This document shows, one piece after another, positions 4,958 through 7,053 of a DNA stretch of 7,053 bases. Within the stretch, counting starts at the first letter, position 1, and each line of letters begins with the position of its first letter. A model generated the notes under the pieces. The model saw only the letters and a program-made list of their open reading frames with translations, made no database searches and was not told where the DNA came from. Source of the DNA: an uncultured Prevotellaceae bacterium (GTDB lineage Bacteria; Bacteroidota; Bacteroidia; Bacteroidales; Bacteroidaceae); NCBI GenBank assembly GCA_958404085.1, contig CATXZX010000089.1, positions 1 through 7,053 on the forward strand. Direction: 5' to 3'. Made by a program: the position numbers and the translations under genes.

Positions 4958-5248
4958 TCAGTCGCGAACAAAATAATCGCTACGGCGCGTTTCTGGCGAG
5001 ATGGGCTCATCCCCTCGTACATAAACGGGGTACGTTCTCGTTCCGCTCTTTGCGCTGGGGGCAGGGATGATGACCTGTTCCTTGTCGAGGATGGCAACGT
5101 CCGCATCGGAGTCATCCATTTCGATGTAAATTACCTCGCGCTTGAAGGTGTCTGCAATGCACGAAGTAGAAATACATATGGAGCCATCGTCCCAAATAGA
5201 CTCATATCGTGCCTGAACGAGGTTGCCTTTGTTTGCTGTATTATTCAT
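4958..5248 (-). CDS. Small conserved hypothetical protein (96 aa)
   Basis: The protein has a short beta-rich fold suggested by QARYESIWDDGSICISTSC (12-30) and FKREVIYIEMDDSDADVAIL (35-54). The ARYxSxWDxG...IxTxC pattern is one I associate with small unnamed proteins of Clostridia mobile elements; no domain name or function can be given. The last 30 residues are probably flexible. The ATG at 5248 has AAAGG 8 bases upstream. The first A of that site is the last base of the TGA stop of the preceding 200-aa gene, so translation is likely coupled. It is the last gene before the terminator at 4841-4873. There is no signal peptide or membrane segment, so it is probably cytoplasmic. Confidence 0.78.
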   Translation of the reverse strand: MNNTANKGNLVQARYESIWDDGSICISTSCIADTFKREVIYIEMDDSDADVAILDKEQVIIPAPSAKSGTRTYPVYVRGDEPISPETRRSDYFVRD

Positions 5249-5260
5249 GTATCGTACCTT

Positions 5261-5863
5261 TCACATTTCAAAATCGTAGTCTCGTATGGTGTAATTTGTG
5301 CCGTGGTCCTTATTGAACTGCTCAACCACCGGGTCAGGGATGTAGCAGTCTCCCTGTGGGGAGAACTTTCCACTCCTGATGAGATTCTCAAGTGTCGTCG
5401 CTGACCGTTTTTCATCCTCGCCAAAGATGGCAGCTTCTTCTTCGGCAGTAATTCTGACCATCACGCCGAGACGAAGCCACAAGCTACGCTTAGGCGGCTC
5501 ATTGTCGCCCACGAAATTGAATTTCGGATTCTTGCATCGCTGCTCACAAATGTCATTGGGAATAGCGATTTCATTTGGCAATTCAACGCCGTCGTCATCC
5601 TCCGGGTCAATATCCCACTGAATGTTGACCGCCTTTCTCTGCGGGTATTCCACTTCGCGCCACTCTTCTTCGCACGCCCAAATTTCCGAACCGAAACCAC
5701 GGTCAAATTCCCATTCGTCAAATAGCTCTGAGGTGGGGGTGGAAATGCGGTCGCTGTCTTCGGGGTCATCATACTGAAACTCTGTCAACTCACGCATCAA
5801 GTCCTGTAAGGAATAACCGTGGTCAAGCATCCATTGAAGTTGGTACTTCTGGTAATCGGTCAT
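5261..5863 (-). CDS. Conserved hypothetical acidic protein (200 aa)
   Basis: Residues 1-67 (MTDYQKYQLQWMLDHGYSLQ, RELTEFQ, ELFDEWEFDRGFGSEIWACE) form a helical N-terminal region found in unnamed proteins of Clostridia mobile elements. Residues 78-105 (AVNIQWDIDPEDDDGVELP, NEIAIPNDI) resemble the NIxWDxD...LPxExxIPxDI module of the protein at 1128-1820. Residues 126-200 include SLWLRLGVMVRITAEEEAAI and a C-terminal segment with YIPDPVVEQFNKDHGTNY. By my count the protein has 47 acidic and 20 Lys/Arg residues, so it is strongly acidic. The ATG at 5863 has AAAGGAG 10 bases upstream, whose first A is the last base of the preceding gene's TGA. No catalytic motif or membrane segment is visible and the function is unknown. 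Confidence 0.82.
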   Translation of the reverse strand: MTDYQKYQLQWMLDHGYSLQDLMRELTEFQYDDPEDSDRISTPTSELFDEWEFDRGFGSEIWACEEEWREVEYPQRKAVNIQWDIDPEDDDGVELPNEIAIPNDICEQRCKNPKFNFVGDNEPPKRSLWLRLGVMVRITAEEEAAIFGEDEKRSATTLENLIRSGKFSPQGDCYIPDPVVEQFNKDHGTNYTIRDYDFEM

Positions 5864-5879
5864 ATTTTGTTATCTCCTT

Positions 5880-6293
5880 TCACCAAGTCCGGCGCAGACC
5901 CGCCGCAGCAGTCACCGCGATGCCAATCGAACCGAATTCAGAGCAGTCCGGCATATCCTTGTTCACAACATACACAAGTTGTTGCCCGCTCTTGATATCA
6001 TTCCTGTCGTCTTCCCACTCTTCGGGATGGTCGCTGACGTAAAGATAGTTTTCCAACTCTCCAAAGGTGGTGAAGCAATGAACGACGTGATATACGAGCG
6101 CATCGTACTTTTCTTCAAATGCACGCACCCGCGCAAGCTGCTCCGCGTCAAGCCAAAAGCAAGCTCCGAGAGGCGGCGCGCTCTCCGAAACGAGGTCTTC
6201 TTTTTCAAACTGCATACAGGTGGGCAGATAGATGCCCCACATTTTCATGCGCGTAAGCGCTTCGCATTTTTTTTGTTCTCTGCTGATGTTCAT
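5880..6293 (-). CDS. Conserved hypothetical protein (137 aa)
   Basis: The whole protein fits a family I recognise from Clostridia gut mobile elements, though no domain name comes to mind. Its landmarks are ALTRMKMWGI (12-21), PPLGACFWLDAEQLARVRAF (40-59), EEKYDALVYHVV (60-71), ENYLYVSDHPEEWEDDR (81-97), and the very conserved tail MPDCSEFGSIGIAVTAAAGL (114-133) ending RRTW. Length is usual for the family as I recall it. I chose the ATG at 6293 because AAAAAGGAG then sits 8 bases upstream; the ATG two codons earlier (6299) would leave only 2 bases. It follows the DUF3846 gene by 21 bases and its stop overlaps the Shine-Dalgarno of the next gene. It is cytoplasmic by appearance; function unknown. 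Confidence 0.85.
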   Translation of the reverse strand: MNISREQKKCEALTRMKMWGIYLPTCMQFEKEDLVSESAPPLGACFWLDAEQLARVRAFEEKYDALVYHVVHCFTTFGELENYLYVSDHPEEWEDDRNDIKSGQQLVYVVNKDMPDCSEFGSIGIAVTAAAGLRRTW

Positions 6294-6314
6294 ATACATA
6301 TCTCCTTTTTATTT

Positions 6315-7053
6315 TTATATTTGCAGGTATTTTCCAATGTCCACGTCAATGAGATGCCCCAACGCACGCGCAGCTGCTTCGAAAGAGCTGTACTCTGCAG
6401 AGGTATCGTACTCGGTTGCGGATGTCTCAAACACTGCTTCTGCCAGTATCCCATTGAATTCATCGCTGTAAAGGTCGTCCTCATCCCAGCCATACATGGA
6501 AACCAGGCTCTCTCGTTCATTTTCATCGACATCTTCATTGAGATAAACGAATCCGTGAGCCACGCGGAACAGGTCGCAGCCGTACTGATTTACCTGCGCC
6601 AGCTCGAAAACGTTATCGCCCTTCTCGGGGGCTTCTCTGCGGAACTGAGCGCAGTCTGGGTCTGTACAGACCCAGCTCTTCCTTTCCTCCATCGGCAAGA
6701 CCACCAGTTTTCCATTCAAGCAAACGAACATTTCAGGTGTGTCGAATTTTTCTTTGAACTGCTCAATAAGTTCAGGCGAAAGCGAGGATAAATCCTCTCC
6801 TTCGACCCCAGCAATCAGAAAGGTTCCGGCAATGATATCATAAATCTTGCCGTTTTCATCCCGCAACGCTCGATTAGGGGGGCTTCCCTTAAGCTTTGCT
6901 TCGTCATCACAGACAATAACCACTGGCTCTTCGTAGGGGAAGACGGTTTGAATATATCCGTCCACTTCCTTCTGCAATGACGAAAGGCCACAAGAGATTT
7001 CCTTCGTGTAAGGTCGCTTCTCAGGCTCGACAACGAGCACGAAAATCTTCTTA
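6315..7053 (-). CDS. DUF3846-domain protein, start beyond the window
   Basis: 245 codons are visible. The beginning (KKIFVLVVEPEKRPYTKEIS, then SLQKEVDGYIQTVFPYEEP, VVIVCDDEAKLKG, NRALRDENGKIYDIIAGTF) is a textbook DUF3846 domain over about visible residues 1-80. It is followed by the expected segment ending MFVCLNGKLVVLP near 120. The second half (FELAQVNQYGCDLFRVAHGF, VYLNEDVDENE, a strongly acidic stretch, then SFEAAARALGHLIDVDIGKY) is a further conserved region that I cannot name. A GTG at 7040 is the first possible start in the window, but it has no Shine-Dalgarno and the frame stays open with KKIF before it. The true start is therefore most likely just outside. DUF3846 proteins are of unknown function and frequent on mobile elements, as I recall. 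It heads the visible operon. Confidence 0.88.
   Translation of the reverse strand, partial: KKIFVLVVEPEKRPYTKEISCGLSSLQKEVDGYIQTVFPYEEPVVIVCDDEAKLKGSPPNRALRDENGKIYDIIAGTFLIAGVEGEDLSSLSPELIEQFKEKFDTPEMFVCLNGKLVVLPMEERKSWVCTDPDCAQFRREAPEKGDNVFELAQVNQYGCDLFRVAHGFVYLNEDVDENERESLVSMYGWDEDDLYSDEFNGILAEAVFETSATEYDTSAEYSSFEAAARALGHLIDVDIGKYLQI

Noticed and set aside
5979..6791. Plus-strand open frame of 270 codons
   Set aside because: It is antisense to both the DUF3846 gene and the 137-aa gene, spans their junction and shows no family motif or start signal.

Overview
The window reads as accessory, mobile-element-type DNA from a Gram-positive Clostridia-like bacterium (gut Oscillospiraceae or Lachnospiraceae type). 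The grounds are strong AAGGAG Shine-Dalgarno sites, TTGxxx/TATAAT promoters, intrinsic terminators, small acidic conserved-hypothetical proteins, and the DUF3846 and DUF4942 families, which I recall from conjugative or integrative elements of such bacteria. All convincing genes lie on the minus strand, so transcription runs from high to low coordinates. No tRNA, rRNA or CRISPR array was seen. All family names come from pattern recognition; no database search was run.

Right part (7053 to 4958): an operon-like run of four genes. First is a DUF3846 protein whose start lies beyond the window edge, then conserved small proteins of 137, 200 and 96 aa. Gaps are 21, 16 and 12 nt. Two of the three junctions place the upstream TGA stop inside the next Shine-Dalgarno, which suggests translational coupling. 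An intrinsic terminator (4841-4873) closes the run.

Middle part (4801 to about 989): a second unit with its own promoter (4773-4801), a 5' leader of about 165 nt holding a terminator-like hairpin (4643-4684), and three genes. The first encodes a 645-aa protein with a methyltransferase-like middle and a DUF4942-like C-terminus. Both the SAM-binding loop and the NPPF catalytic motif are replaced, so it looks like a pseudo-methyltransferase. The second encodes 226 aa with an SH3/KOW-like N-terminus. The third encodes a protein ending in a CPxC...CPxC zinc ribbon that is split by a +1 frameshift near 1160. Each intercistronic gap holds a strong hairpin.

Left part (955 to 1): an AbrB/MazE-type antitoxin-like regulator with a clear promoter and an 18-bp palindrome over its presumed transcription start, but no adjacent toxin. 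It is followed by a terminator (465-500), then a junction of two broken genes. These are the first ~26 residues of a PIN/NYN-like nuclease and, in the same frame after one TAA, a 5'-truncated GC-rich IS256-family transposase fragment running off the left edge. This end looks like a deletion or insertion scar.

The most unusual content is the promoter-attenuator-pseudo-methyltransferase unit and its two uncharacterised partners. A shared function is inference only.
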